A stretch of DNA of 64,000 bases from Costus lasius (lineage: Eukaryota > Streptophyta > Magnoliopsida > Zingiberales > Costaceae): NCBI GenBank assembly GCA_027563935.2, contig CM050453.2, positions 14,846,611 to 14,910,610 of the forward strand, written 5' to 3'. How positions within the stretch are numbered: the stretch's first letter is position 1; each line of letters opens with the position of its first letter. Under the pieces are notes generated by a model. That model was not told the DNA's origin and made no database searches. It saw nothing but the letters and a program-made list of their open reading frames with translations. Position numbers and translations under genes: made by a program. Below, in pieces: positions 43,919 through 57,433 of the stretch.

Positions 43919-46770
43919 CTGCATTGGTTAATCAGATTACAACATAAAATTTGTCTTAAACAATTTTGATTGTCTATATGTAACAAAGTTGCAACGCATA
44001 GAAGCTCATATCTTCAACTTGATCAACTTGATCTCTCAGTGTTCTCAGACTAATCAACCTATGGTAATTTCACACCCATGAGTATGACATCGTCAACTAC
44101 CCTCTTAAACCGTAATCCCTTATGGAAGCTCGTTATTGATTTCTAGTAGGCATTGTTACGGAGAGAAACTAATGGCGGAAAATAATCTCAAACACAGTGA
44201 TATGCGTCAGTTTGCAATTTTAGCCTATTTAGGTTTCCTTCAATATTGATGTTTCTTTATAAGAAATAATAACCCCAACTACATGCTTTTAGCATAAAAA
44301 TCCACCTTGGTTTATCATGATAATTCAGGTTCTAGGAGTACCAAACAAGGAAAATCTTCAACAAATTAGGAGGCAGTAGAAATGATTGGCATACTATATT
44401 GCATCCATGCCATGGTATTCAAAATTTGACAAAGCCATCTGATAAAAATGGCCCAATAAAATGGACATGCCAATAGTAAGTGTGTGCCACCATAAAGAAA
44501 GAAACAACCATTCCACGGGATACCAAGTCAATGTAAAATTATTTATATATGTGAAAGTGAGTATATGGTACATGATCAATACTATTTGCTACATGTCACG
44601 TGTAGGTTTGGAACCTGTACTAGTATATGGTACATGATCGATATTAACATGGTATTACCATATACATATATGTAAAGTATAAAAGTATATCTAATACTAG
44701 TACTAGTATAAGGTCGGACTAGTATGTACCACCTACCCAGTACAGAAAGTATGAACCAATTTTTAAATCCTTGAATGGTACCGACCAATATCGATCTATG
44801 TTGGACCGTACTAGTTTGACAGTACTAGTTTGACACTAGAACAATACATCAATACATACCGAATTTAAAAACCTTACTAGCTTACCGCAAAGCAATATAA
44901 CTCTACTAGAGCATGACTATGTCGTGAGGTTTCGCCAACTTTAATCTAATGTTGATATGAGTTTTCTTACATGAATCATGAATGCTTTTTGATAGTGCAT
45001 GGTCACATGGTTTTAAAAACAATGAAGTTCCATACAAACTAAAGTGATATTCTGGACTCACTAATGTATCAAGAATAGCTTAAATGGCGACATGAGGGCA
45101 TGGAAGACAGAGATATGAAGATCTTTAACCGTTAACTAGCAAAAAAAAAAGAAAACTAAACTAATACCATCCATCATCTCTAATATTATAATGGGAACAA
45201 GTGGAAGCATCTTCAACTATATTGAAAATGGTTGCATAAATCTGCGGGATAATGAGATAAATGTTTTTCCAATAGCATTACATCTATAGAGAACTAATTT
45301 TTTTATAATTGTAGCCTAACCACAATGCCAGCAATAGCAGATCATGTCTAGGTGTGAAGGCTTAATTAACCATGCTAAACGCAATTTAATCATCTTTTGG
45401 TTTCAAACCGAAAGCAATAAACAAACATCTAGTGTTACCATTGACGGGAGCTATATTACATGCTCTAGAGTATGGTAATAGAGAAGGGGATCAAAAAGAT
45501 ACTGACTTGAGCATTTTTAGTAAAGCAGCAGAAAATTGAGTGAATAGAATTTTGCCATAGTGATCTAAGTTCGTGTCTATATACCTATGCAATTTAGTCT
45601 CATATTTTTGTGAGCCCTCTAACATTGGTGAAGTGGTCTTTGCGAGACCTTATTTACCTACTTTTATATAATCCATATTTTTGTCCTATATCCAGGCCTG
45701 CTAGGCTGCCACAACTCTAGACACTTCACCGCCGGGTCCACCACTATACACTTGCACACTACCCTAAACACCCTCCTAAACACTTCACCTCTCTCATCAC
45801 TCATCTATATCTCATCCCATTCACTACATTTCCCCTCCCATACTATTGTTCCTTCTCCCTATCTCACTTGTTCATCTTCCCTTTGGCATGTTGTCTTCTC
45901 CTCCTTTTTTTTCCTTTTTCCTCCTAGGGTTTGGTTATATAAAAACCCTCTTTTCCTTAAACTAAGGGCCTTTATTCATCCTTTTTGTGGTCGATGATCT
46001 TTTTAACATGTCTTTTGCTCTCAAGTTTTTTCCTCTTTGAATAACATGGGAAACTCAATCGTATCAATTCTCCTCCTATGCTAGGCATACTTCCGATTGT
46101 GCTATATTTATTTGACTCCTCAACAGTATAGAACATCACATTTAGTGCTTTGTTATGTGTCTATTTAACACAAGAAATTTGAGATACCACCTATTCTCTA
46201 GAGAATAGATTGAAACATAGTGCACGTCTACATCATTTATGAGGTTATTTTCAACCTAAAGCAAGAGAATTAATATGTATATTGTGTTGGCGAGAGGGAG
46301 GAATTTATTTTCCACTTGTTGTTATACAAATTAAAGGATGAATGAAAATGGGGAGTTGGCGAGGGAGGAATTCCTTTCCCACTTGTTGCGGGATGCTTGG
46401 TTTGGAAGTGAAAGGGTGATTTGTGTTTCCTCTCTAGGAAATGTGAAATTGTTTTAGATAGACAAGTGTTTCAATCCTCCATACTCTATCAACTAGTTAC
46501 AATAAATTAAGTCAAATGGAAGAGAGAATAATCAAGCACAAAATAATCCACTATAAGAGGAATGACATTAATCTTTCAACAACTTAAACGCAAAAAACCA
46601 ATGATAATTATACACCATAACAGGATTACAAGTGCAATTGGTGCAAAACTAGGTTATTTGGCAGTGTACTTCACAGTATGAGCAAAGAAACAATCGTTCT
46701 AAATGCATCAAAAAAGCTATTGGCGAGGCGTTCTTTCCAACTACGGTTCAAAAAATGATGCCAAGGATTT
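43919..46770. other. Non-coding part of duplication copy 2
   Basis: Counterpart of 7,948-10,202. It includes a stretch of about 700 bp (44,066-44,770) absent from copy 1, which has TACTAGTAC/GTATATGGTAC phrases related to those near 54,190-54,290. The 60-bp unit near 45,172 is single here. Confidence 0.45.
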
Positions 46771-49700
46771 TTACAAATTTGCTTCAACTTTCTCTTCATC
46801 AGTAAAAGGTATTGGTTTTGTAGGGGCAGGTAAGCGTCCGATGCTGTCAACCCTATCTCGTTGCTTTGGTGGAGGCCTAGCTGGTCTCGGTAGCAGCCGC
46901 CCCTTCTTTTCAAACCACTCAGGCTTGAGCAGTGCCTTAAATCCCAATTTGTTGTAGTACACCTTCCTAATGGAGCCACCCGCTTCTTCCACTATTCCTT
47001 TTGCACGAGCAGTTACTCTAGATACCTGCGGACTCAACACGTTAATTAATAAGAAACACTCGATCTAAAAAAAACAAAAATAAACTACCCATTCTAGCCA
47101 TGACCTCTTAAAATAAAGACAATAACAAAAACAACATAATAGGAGCATGTAAGATCAATGCAATGGTGCCAATGGTGCTTGTGCTGGCCTAGTAAGCCTA
47201 GACAATTCCAAAGGCTCGTTGTTGTGCATATTTTAAAGTCGAGACGCATTGCTTCCGCATTGCATACATTAATTTGAGTTATATGAGATCATGTTAGCTG
47301 CATGATCAGTTGACAATCAAGCAACATGGTAAAACCAATTGAACCAGAAAAACTACTCTAGAAACAACTAACGTATTTCTTCAGTACAGCTAAAGTTATC
47401 ACATACTTGACTTTCTCAGAGCTAAAGTTATCCAATTGCAAGTGTGTTCGTTATTGCTCATACACCAAGGGAGTGATAGAGAGATCTAATTACACTTAGG
47501 ATGAGCCAACAATTCGTTGAAGGCCATATATTTCAGTGAGCAGTTTACTTTGAAAATAAGATGACAGCTAAAAGTAGCTAACCTCTAGGTGAATCGGCCA
47601 TTTGATATGTTATGAACCGCGAGCCATCAATCTAACACCGTCCTTTATCTGCTTACCTATTGCACCTGTATCCTATAATCACATGGAATGTAGCTTAGTC
47701 TAAATAATCAGAAAAGAGAGATGTATAAAATCCAAAAATAAGCCAAGTACCTTGAGGGCTTTCATCGTAATGAGCTCTGAAGAATCAATCTCCCCTGCAT
47801 TTATGAGTTTTGCAATCTTCCCAAGTCATACAGGCTTTTAGGATAACGAAATCATAAATTCAAGATATAAAAAACTGGAAACAGATACATATTAGATTTT
47901 ATTTCTTCAAATTAAATGTTAAGTACAAGAGTACAAGAGACTCCTAATCTATTATTAAAAATAAATAAACAGATTTTATGTCACGCTAAGAATGCTAAAA
48001 ATAAACCCAAAATCTAAAAGCAAATATCCACAGAATAATGTGGGCATATCTGCTAATGCTATCTGATGTAAAGTAAAACAATCAATTGTTTGTCTGATTG
48101 CTTAGAATTTAATCAAGAATGAAAGCGTTGGCCCTGAAATCAAGTGCAAGATAATATCCTATAGATTGCAAAAATAAATCAGAAAAGATGGATCAATTGT
48201 ATAAACGGATATCATCAAAGGTCAGTAGGGCAAAATCTGCATCAAAGGCCACTGTCTACATGTATGGATTGGTGGCACTTCAGTTTGAAAGAATAGCTAC
48301 GTAAAAACAATTTCAAAGCATTCTATTGACAAAAGAACTTATAGAAAACTAAGTTAATAAACTAAAAGCACGACAAAATGGTCTGCACGCATCCTATTAC
48401 AAGAGAAGCTTACAGAATATAGAGAAGTATCCAACAAGTGAGTGAAAGCATCATTCTTTGTAATAGAGTTTAAATTGATTTTGGATTATATATATGGTCA
48501 AAAATGGTAATCAAATTAATTACAACAAGTTCTCAAACACAATAAAGAAATGTACAAACAATCTATAACTCCTTTGCAGCGTCATTTTCCCCCTTATTCC
48601 ATTAATTTATCCCCTTCTTCCACACAAGCCCTTAAAGATATTGACTCTTTTATATCCACAGACTGCTTAGATCCCTTGTCAAGTAGGCAAGGTAACATGC
48701 TTGATACCATGTTCAATTATGTGTATCAAATGCTAAAAACCTCCCGCCATCTTCCAAACAAAACCTTACACTGTATATCCTAGAAAGGAAAAGTAAAGGG
48801 TCTGTCATTTCCTTGGAGAGATAGAAAAGAAAAAGTAGGAAGTGAATGGAAATAGGAGATAATTTCCTAAACTTCGGTTCCTCTCACTTTGGATAAAAAC
48901 TAGGAAGAATACACGCAACAATAACTCCTCAAGCTTGCCTAGCAACAAGCATCATTTAGAATACACACTTGTGCTCCTCTAGCTCAAGCCAATGTGAATG
49001 AAATCAACAACCCAAAGCAAGCCTAGTAGTGGCTGTCACACATCAATGATGGCGAGATCCATGTGGGATGCCTTGCCTCAACCCAAGTCTCCACAACACA
49101 CTTGTGCTTGCTAGCCATAGTTGTTGCCAATAAACTTTATGTTAAGATTCAAAGAACTGGTCTAAGCCGGCCAATTTTTTTTTATTCATGTCGGTCCATC
49201 CAGACCGGACCAAGTAAAAGCAACGGAGCAATGAGATGTAGCGGAAGAGAAAGAGAGAGGAGGAGAGGAAGAGGACGAAGAAGAAGCGATCGGTGGAAAC
49301 AATAGACGCGATCGGACCTCCTCTTCTCCTTCCTTCCTCCTCTTCTTCTTCCTCTTCCTCTTCTTTCTCTTCTTCTTCCGCTGCTCCGCCCATTGCTCCA
49401 CTTGGTTCCACTAGTTCTCATCCGAAAGGGACTGGTATAGCATGGACCGTTTGAACCTTGCTTCCAGTAGTTCATCTTTAACTAAAGTGTCTTGGGGGAG
49501 GATTGATGCACTTGCTCCTTGGGCTTGCAAACAATACAACCACCTCAACTCTGCCAATAAAGACATTCCATGAGCCATCACATAATTTAGTGGCACCCAT
49601 TCACACTATTGAAAACACATGCTATACCATAGGCCTCCCTTGTGTTTGTCAAAAGTCATCATCACCAACAAGCACGAAGTGAGTTGCCTCTTGACTCAAG

Positions 49701-52310
49701 CATGTCTAAGGAGGACAATACCTTCTTAGGTTTGCGGACATTACATGCAGCATGATTGTCAATCTAGTAGGTCATTGCAATATGGCTAGCACAAGCGCAA
49801 ATGAAGGTGGTAGGCACAATCCATGTGCTACTAAAAGCCACTAACAATAAGCCCTATGCAACCCATCTTTAGCACAAGTGCATCCAAGAGGATCATAACT
49901 CCTTGGGTCTATAGAAGATGCAAGTGTTACGTTGGTTGGTGGGCAACCACAACAAGGCAGCATAGTCACAAGCACAATCCACATGAGTTATTTTTTTATT
50001 CTCTTTTTTTTTCAAAGTTAAAATCTCTCAAGGTAATATGTTTGATACTTTCTACAACCCATATGTTCAATTATGTCTATTAAACATTATAACCTTCCTC
50101 CATGAAACAACAAACTGATTAGGTCATATGTCACATTGGCAAGGAAACATGTGATAGTATCAACAATGAATACGTTCAATCATGTGCAATTGAGTATGAA
50201 GCACTAAAACCCTCCTCCATAAAAGTCATTAGTATTTCCTCCTTTTTCCTTAATGCGAGAACTAACAGTAGGTCAAAACAATTGATGAGATGGGAATCAA
50301 GACTATATCCAAAAGAAATACAAAATTAGAGTGATCCTTCCATTTAAGTGGATAAGCTCTTGTGAGTTACCATCCACCAATCATTTATATTTCTAGATAG
50401 AAGAATTCATGTAATAGTCAATTCGATCATGATGTCCACTAATTGGCAATTACACAATATATAGACTTTTCTCAAAGAAGAATGTCAATATGTTAATAAT
50501 TGATTAGACATATGAAACACAAAGCATGTGCAGTTTACATTATTCAACTTCATTTGAAATCCTCTACCAAGTATGCAACGCATAAACAATAGAAAATAAG
50601 CACAAATAATAATAATTCAGCATATATTCTCTCATATTCCTAAACACAGTTGAGGGGAAGAGATCAAGTGATTTAGATTATTACATCACAAATGGAAAGA
50701 CAATATTTACAGTAGAAATTCAAAATTAGCACATTCCTTGGATGCATGCCTATAAAGACATCTATTGTCATAAGAGAATCCTTCAGTTTTTTTCTCAATC
50801 AGCATAGTACAAGATCTTACAATCTTGTAATATCTCTAAAATTAATCTCATACTCTAGGCCTTGTTTCCTTGGAGGGAAACAAGGACGGAAAGAAAGGAA
50901 ATGCTTGTTTCCCTCGTTTCCTTGTAAGGATGGAAACAAATGGAAAGAAAACTCGAAAGAAAAAAGCAGCATTTTCCTTCGATTTTTGTTCCGCCCAAAT
51001 CGGGCGGAAACAACTTTCTCTCCTCAACCTCGCTCCTCTCCCATCGCAAGCTTCTGTCGTGGAGCCGCCTCCCGTCGCCAGCTTATGTCGCCGAGCCTCC
51101 TCTCGTCGCTATCCTCCCCTCCCGTCGCCAGCTTATGTCGCCGAGCCTCCTCTCGTCGCTAGCCTCCCCTCCCGTCGCCTAGCCTCCCTCCCGTCGCCAA
51201 GCCGTCTTCCGTCGCCCAACCTCCCGTCTCCCATCGCCGAGCTACCTCCCGTCGCCGAGCCGCCTCCCGTTGCCTGCAACGGGCGAGAGCCGCCTCCCGT
51301 CGCCCAGCCAGCCGCCTCCCTTCGCCAGGCGAACTCGCCGGCCGGAAGCTTCCCTTCCAGCCTTCCTCTTCTGTCGCCAAACTCCCGCTGCTGTTGCCTC
51401 CCGTCGCCAGCTTCTGTCGCCGAGCCGCCTCCCGTCGCCGAGCCACCTCCCGTCGCCTGCAGCGGGCGAGAGCCGCTTCCCGTCGACAGGCGAGCTCGCC
51501 TCCCGTCTCCTGCAACGGGCAAGCAACGGGCGAGCAAGGAGACGGGAGGCGAGCTCGCCTCTGTTTTGGGTGAAAATCAATCACGTGGTTCACACGTGAT
51601 AAAATTTCCTTTCCTCTTGATTCCCTCCCCATTATATTTTCCTTCCCCTCTAATTTTCTATCCATCGTAGGAAACTAGGCCTAAGAGAAACAATCTACAT
51701 TATGATTGCTATGACAACACTAAGCGAATGGAGATCAAATTAATAGACATCTATAGACCCTCAAGCAAGAAAATTAACAAGAAAAAAAACTCTTTTCTCC
51801 TATGCTATCATTTAAATCTTCTACTAGCAAAATTAGAGCAAAACAAAAGAAGTAAATAGGATCGAGACAACACGTCACTTGGAAGGTGCAGCTGAAGGGG
51901 TTCTTGAATCCCCCCTCGGCAAACTGTGACGGAGAGGCGTCTGTCCTCCCTCAAAACCAAACTTCATCGTACCCCCAGCCTTTTGCCCCTTATGCCCCCT
52001 TCGGGAGTCTTCCCCTTCCCAGACCTGATCCCCTCTCTATCTGTTTCTTCTTCTATCTCGCACCCTTGTTGTCCCTCAGATCGTTCAGCCTCAGAGGCTT
52101 AATGTCGACAATGATCCCATCGCTATGCCACTGAAAGAGGATCTAAAGATCCCATTGGGTGTCCAAGAAAGTCGCCGTCAAAGTTGCAGCAGATGCGGGT
52201 GTGAAGGTTCTCACGAGTGGAACAGAGGCAGCAAGGGGATGGGAATAAGCCGGAGGACGAAGCAATGGTTAGGCAATACTAGAGAGGAGGCAGAGGCACC
52301 GCCACCACAT
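46771..52310 (-). pseudogene. MRPL15: Mitochondrial ribosomal protein uL15, four exons, broken (copy B)
   Basis: This is the only place where all exons lie in order: exon 1 52,310-51,879, intron 1 of about 4 kb, exon 2 47,834-47,751 (84 nt), exon 3 47,672-47,583 (90 nt), exon 4 47,035-46,771. It is dead: exon 1 has a stop at codon 14 (MWWRCLCLLSSIA then TAA) and frame slips later. Exon 2 has TGA in place of GGA (47,828-47,826, P-V-stop-L-G-K). Exon 3 has TAA in GS-stop-HIKWP (47,612-47,610). Exon 4 has lost about 30 bp at its end (DEEKQIAAAK replaced). Donors and acceptors are otherwise normal. A functional copy must lie elsewhere. Confidence 0.88.
50858..51681. mobile_element. PIF/Tourist-like element with GC-rich tandem cargo, in uL15m intron 1
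   Basis: The ends GGCCTTGTTTCCTTGG and the complement of GGCCTAGTTTCCTACG are flanked by TA(A). The paralogous sites near 55,632 and 58,075 lack the element (CTCATATTCTAAGAG at the latter), which fixes the borders. The inside (51,040-51,550) is a GC-rich array of CTCCCGTCGCCGAGC units, including a 54-bp near-perfect tandem at 51,065-51,172. The 266-codon plus-strand frame here (PSPAYVAEPP repeats) is an artefact of the array. Confidence 0.85.
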
Positions 52311-52600
52311 GACTGGAGCGTACGATACTATGGGCATAAATGCCGGTAGCTGGGGCACGTAGTTTTAATTGGAGTGGAAGTGTAGAGGGATGCAAGCTTA
52401 TGAAATCTGTCCGTTCAATTAATGAAGCACAGATCTTAACATGTGATGCGCACAAATGGTGGAGTTGGGTGGAAGAATTGGGTTTTGGGTGAATGAGATA
52501 GAGTGGCTTTAAGAGGGTTGGGTTGGACCCGACCCAAACAGTTTGATTTGTTCTTAAGAAGAGTGAGTTTAACCGGGTTGGCTTCCTTATCAACTACTAT
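52311..52600 (-). repeat. uL15m 5' leader and proximal spacer (copy B)
   Basis: The sequence upstream of the exon-1 ATG matches 56,264-56,510 and 59,250-59,490 (for example ATGCGCACAAATGGTGGAGTT). It ends in a T-rich run; beyond it the match is lost. Confidence 0.65.
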
Positions 52601-54265
52601 TTTATTTTTTTGTTAGATTTTTTAGATCAAAAGGTTTGCTTGACACTAGAAATGAGTTAAAATTTTGCAATAGATTCAATTGTTGTCATATTCATCATCT
52701 CGAGATTATGTTTCTTACCTACACTATATTTCTATCATTAATTAGTCAAAAATTATATTAACATCGACATACTACATCTCTTAACTTATTGGTGTGTAGC
52801 AAATTCTATTTACCCTTTTTATGTATTTTCCTATATTTCAAATTACTTGTACTATTGAGACATTGCTTAGAAAAATTATATTAAGAGATATTCAATTTAA
52901 GAAGCATATTGTCATAATTTAAGATAGAAAATATCTAAAATATAATATTAATGATATTAAGTATTTTACTATATTATTTTTGTTTATTTTCATGACAACA
53001 TTTGCACCAAAGTCTCTTACCTCTTGGAATATGTATCTTTTGCTACACTATAAAGTTGCAACTTTAAAATTAGTCACCAATGAAGTATGACATTTCAATT
53101 ATTTGGATTAGAGGTTGATTAGAAAATTATATTGAAATATATTCAATTTAAGTAGTATATTATGAGCAACATTATTAACTTAATAAGCTATAAAACTTAT
53201 CAAATTTATTATGAAGCTCTTATTAAACCTTAGTATTTTACTACCAAAATAAATTTATCTCTTTTGTATATCGTGAATGGTATCAAGTATATCCTCTTCT
53301 TGCTAAGGATTGACATTCTTTTCAGTTTTTTTATTTTTAATCAATGTCTCCCTCGCATTAGACTACATATAAATTATGGAATATTTTTTTAATACGATAA
53401 ATAAGAATGTAGATGATGCTCGTATAAATTAGCTCAATCCACATATCACATATAACAATGGTGATAGATTCTTTCCAGCATCCCTTAACACCCTATATGT
53501 AACCTCGTCATTCCTTCGGTTGCTCATCATGGTATGAGCAAAGTCAAAGGAAATGACTTGCGTTGATTATCTTAATGGACATCATATTACAATAGTAGGC
53601 ATAAGTGATGAGACCAACTAAAGAAAAATTGTTTAGAAACATTTGAATCTATCCCCTTTGTCTTGTGATACATATGTTAATGTGGGTTTATTTGCTTGCA
53701 TAAGAGAGAAATGTGTCAAGCCAAAATTGATAAAACAATGTCTTGGTTGCTACCATTGGGTTAACAATTGAGTAATTTAACTTGCTCCGCTTCTCTCAGC
53801 ACTCACATTCATGCTTCAAATATGTGAGAGGCTAAAGTGGATCACGATGCTTAAAATATGGCAAACATCTTGCATTTTGATGACCTAAGCGATCACATTT
53901 GACTGTTCCTCATGATTGTGATAGATAGGAAGCTCAAATACTTACAAGTAAAGCTCTTCATACTTCAAGACTTATCATAACTATTTAATTTTTAAGTGCC
54001 AAGGTACTTCTTAAAAATTTGATAATGTTTATGAGTTTTGGCATTTGAAAATAGTAGTTAGACCAAATAATTAAAAAAACTTAATAACAAAGTGGATTAA
54101 GTTTATTCAGTGTGCTTGCACTAATTGATAGTGCAGTGTATACTAACAAATCATATGCTCCCTAATGATTTATCTATCAATCATAGTCATGGTATAACTA
54201 GTATATACCATATACCAGTCCAAGCACCCCTCCCGGCTCATCCAGTACAGACTAGTATATACTGG
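52601..54265. other. AT-rich unique-looking stretch
   Basis: No long frame, RNA gene or element ends are seen. A short repeat with GTATAACTAGTATATACCAT and CTAGTATATACTGGTCC lies at 54,190-54,290. It separates copy B from the block that begins at 54,266. Confidence 0.4.
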
Positions 54266-55825
54266 TCCAAGCATAGATCATTCGAATCTTGCTTCACATA
54301 GTTCATCTTTAACTAAAGTGTGCTTGGGTTGCAGTTGCTCCTTAGGCTTACAAACAATATAGCCACCTCAACTCTGCCAACAAAGACATTCCATGAGCCA
54401 TCACATAATTTAGTGGCACCCGTTCACACTATTCAAAACACATGCTATACTATAGGCCTCCCTAGTGTTTGTCAAAAGTCATCATCTAACGCCTTAGGTT
54501 TGCGGACAATGCAAGCAGCATGATTGTCAATCTAGTAGGTCATGGCAATATGGCTAGCGCAAGCACGAATGAAGGTGGTAGGTACAATCCATGTGCTGCT
54601 ATAAGCCACTAACAATAAGCATAAAACCCATCTTCAGCACAAGTGCATCCAAGAGGATCATAACTCCTTGGGTCTATAGAAGATGCAAGTGCTATGTTGG
54701 TTGGTGGGCAACCACAAGAAGGCAGCACAAGTGCATACAATAGTCACAAGCGCAATCCACATGAGCTATTTTTGTATTCTCTTATTTTTGTTTTCATAGT
54801 TAAAATCTCTCAAGGTAATATGTTTGATACTTTCTACAACCCGTATGTTCAATTATGTCTATTAAACACTATTACCTTCCTCCATGAAACAACGAACTGC
54901 TTAGCTCATATGTCACGTAGGCAAGGAAACATGTGATAGTATCTATAATGAATGCGTTCAGTCATGTGTATGAAGCACTAAAACCCTCCTCCATAAAAGT
55001 CATTAGTATTTCCTCCTGTTTCACTAATGTGAGAACTAATAGTAGGTCACAACAATTGACGAGATGGGAATCAAGACTATATCCAAAAGAAATACAAATT
55101 AGAGTGATCCTTCCATTTAAGTGGATAAGCTCTTGTGAGATACCATCCACCAACTGCTTAGATTTCTAGATAGAAACATCCATGTAATAGTCAATTCAAA
55201 CATGTGGTGCATTAATTGGCAATTACCCAACATATAAAGACTTTGACTTTTCTCAAAGATGAATGTCAAAATGTTAATAATTGATTAGGCACCGGTTATT
55301 CTAGCTAAAACACAAAGGATGTCCAGTTTATATTATTCAACTTCATTACCAAGTATGCAACTCATAAACAATAGAAAATAAGCACAAATAACAGAAATCT
55401 AGCAAATATTCTCTCATATTCCTAAACAAAGTTGAGAGGAAGAGATTAAGTGATTTAGATTATTACATCACAAACAGAGAGGCAATAGTTACAATAGAAA
55501 TTCGAAATTAGCACATTCCTTGGATGCATGTCTATAAAGACGTCTATTGTCATAAAAGAATCCTTCAGTTTTTTTTTCTCAATCAGCATAGTACAAGATC
55601 TTACAATCTCGTAATATCTCGAAAATTAATCTCATATTCCTACATTAAGACTGCTATGACAATACTAAGCGAATGGAGACCGAATTAATAGACATCTATA
55701 GACTTTCAAGCAGGAAAATTAACAAGAAAAAACAAACTTTTTTCTCCTTCGCTATCATTTAAATCTTCTACCAGCAAAAATAGAGCAAGACAAAAGGAGC
55801 AAACGGGATCGAGATAACATGTCAC
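54266..55825 (-). repeat. Third copy of uL15m intron-1 sequence
   Basis: It matches 12,826-13,651 and 49,445-50,857 plus 51,682-51,878 with substitutions and small indels. It lacks the PIF-like element, so it gives the empty site. It leads directly into exon 1 of copy C. Exons 2-4 do not follow at its left end. Confidence 0.8.
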
Positions 55826-56263
55826 CTGGAAGGCGCGGCCGAAGGGGTTCTTGAATAACCTCCTCGGCAAACGGTGACGGAGAGGCATCTGTCCTCCCTC
55901 AAAACCAAACTTCATCGTACCACTAGCCTTCTGCCCCTTATGCCCCCTTTCGACAATCTTCCCCTTCCCGAACCCAATCCCCCTCCCTTTCCGTTTCTTC
56001 TGCTGTCTCGCCCCCTTATTGTCCCTAAGATCGTTCAGCCTCAATAGGCTTACTGTCGACGATAACCCCATCACCATGCCACTGAAAGAGGATCTAAATA
56101 TCCCATTGGGTGTCCAAGAAAATGTCGCCACCGAAGCTGCAGCAGACACGAGGGTTATCGCAAGCGAAAAAACAGAGACGGCGAGGGGATGGGAATACGC
56201 CGGAGGACTGGGCGATTATGGTTGGGCGAGACTAGAGAGAAAACAAAGGTGCTACCGCCAAAT
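55826..56263 (-). pseudogene. MRPL15: uL15m exon 1, copy C
   Basis: The expected start is ATT (56,263) instead of ATG, and the targeting part is frameshifted. From about 56,149 on the frame is open to the splice donor ([10 protein letters not shown] then GTGACA). It contains [33 protein letters not shown]-like ERGHKGQK, and [16 protein letters not shown], the RNA-binding signature of bacterial-type uL15. Intron-1 sequence follows but no exon 2. Confidence 0.85.
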
Positions 56264-57433
56264 GACCGGAGTGTGTGATACTGTGAGTGTAAACCTCTGA
56301 CAGCTAGGACACACCATTTTAATTGGAGTGGACGCGTAGAGGGATGCGAGCTTATGAAATTCGTCCATTCAATTAACGAAGCACAAACCTTGACGTGTGA
56401 TGCGCACAAAATGGTGGAGTTAGGTTGAAGGATTGTGCTTTGGGTGAATGAGATTGAGTTGGTTTAAGAGGGTTCGACCCAAATAGTTTGATTTGTTCTT
56501 AAGAAGAGTGGGTTTAAATATATTGAGTGGTCCCTCTCTTGGACAAACAAGCTCAACAGTGTGCAGCTGCTCGGCTGCTCGGCGGCGTCCATCCCTTGGA
56601 CGAAGAAGAAGACATCAGCGTCCACAATTGGACAAAGCTGATCAGTGGCGTCCATCACTTGGACGAAGCTGGCACCGGCATCCCTAGCTTGGACAAAGCT
56701 TCTCGGCAGCATCAAACGCCTGGATGCAGCTGCTTGGTGGCGCCCATGGATGAATTTGATATTTAGAGATTTGATGCAAGGTCTATTCTTCTACTCGGCA
56801 ACCTATTCCTCTACTCGGCGTCCATTGCTTTGATGCAAGGTCTTTAGAGATTTGATTCTGTTGATCAATTTTGATAGCCTCTTAGAATTTTGATGCATGA
56901 TATTTAAGGATTTGATGCCAAATAGTTAGGATGTGATGCTATCTTATATTGATGTCAAATATCATTTAAACAATTGAATTTCATTGTCATGCTTTCATCG
57001 CCTCGTCCATCTTCTTTCGGCATTCCTTTCTTGGCGGCATCCTATGCTTACCAGAAATTCAAGAAGGCCTCCAGCAATCAGATTGCCTAGAGTTTAATGA
57101 CTAAAATGTGTAGTAAAAATACTTTGTAATATGTATGGAATCATACTTTTCCTTGTATGAAATTAAATACGTTTGATTAGTCAAAAAATTTATTTTTCAT
57201 TATGAATCTGTATATATTTCAATGCATATACAAACTTCCACTTAATAGTACAACATAGAACTTAAAAGCGGCTAACTAGCCAAAGTTATAAGCTATTTTA
57301 CCCAAACAGGTTAAGATTTTTTTCAACCAGTCAAACCAGCTCCAGCTATAAGCTTTAGTTTCCCCCAAATTGGCCCAAAACAGTGTGCCCCACCTGCCGG
57401 CGGTTTACGCCCACGATATCAAGCGCTCCAGTC
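56264..57433 (+). promoter_or_regulatory. Spacer between head-to-head exon-1 copies C and D
   Basis: It starts with the leader of copy C (minus) and ends with the leader of copy D (plus): both carry GTGCCCC..GCCGGCGGTTTACGCCCA-type sequence. Between them lie the CTTGGACGAAGC minisatellite (about 56,535-56,755), GATTTGATGC repeats and the MITE-like AAGCTATAAGC part. It is laid out like a bidirectional promoter region, but activity is unknown. Confidence 0.5.

Larger units (their letters stand above)
38600..50270 (+). repeat. Segmental duplication, copy 2 (partner 2,368-13,651)
   Basis: Same content and orientation as copy 1, with most bases identical. Specific to this copy: about 100 bp with T runs inserted at 43,285-43,396, about 700 bp at 44,066-44,770, truncation of the Rab fragment, and the full uL15m exon 3. 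Unlike copy 1 it continues past 50,270 through the rest of uL15m intron 1 to exon 1, so copy 1 probably derives from the larger locus represented here. Confidence 0.95.

Noticed and set aside
46771..47035. Functional uL15m C-terminal gene
   Set aside because: The frame is open, but the linked exons 1, 2 and 3 carry stops and the C-terminus is altered.
50870..51670. 266-codon plus-strand frame rich in PSPAYVAEPP-like repeats
   Set aside because: It lies wholly inside the PIF-like element, follows the GC-rich CTCCCGTCGCC array, and open frames exist on both strands there. Composition artefact.
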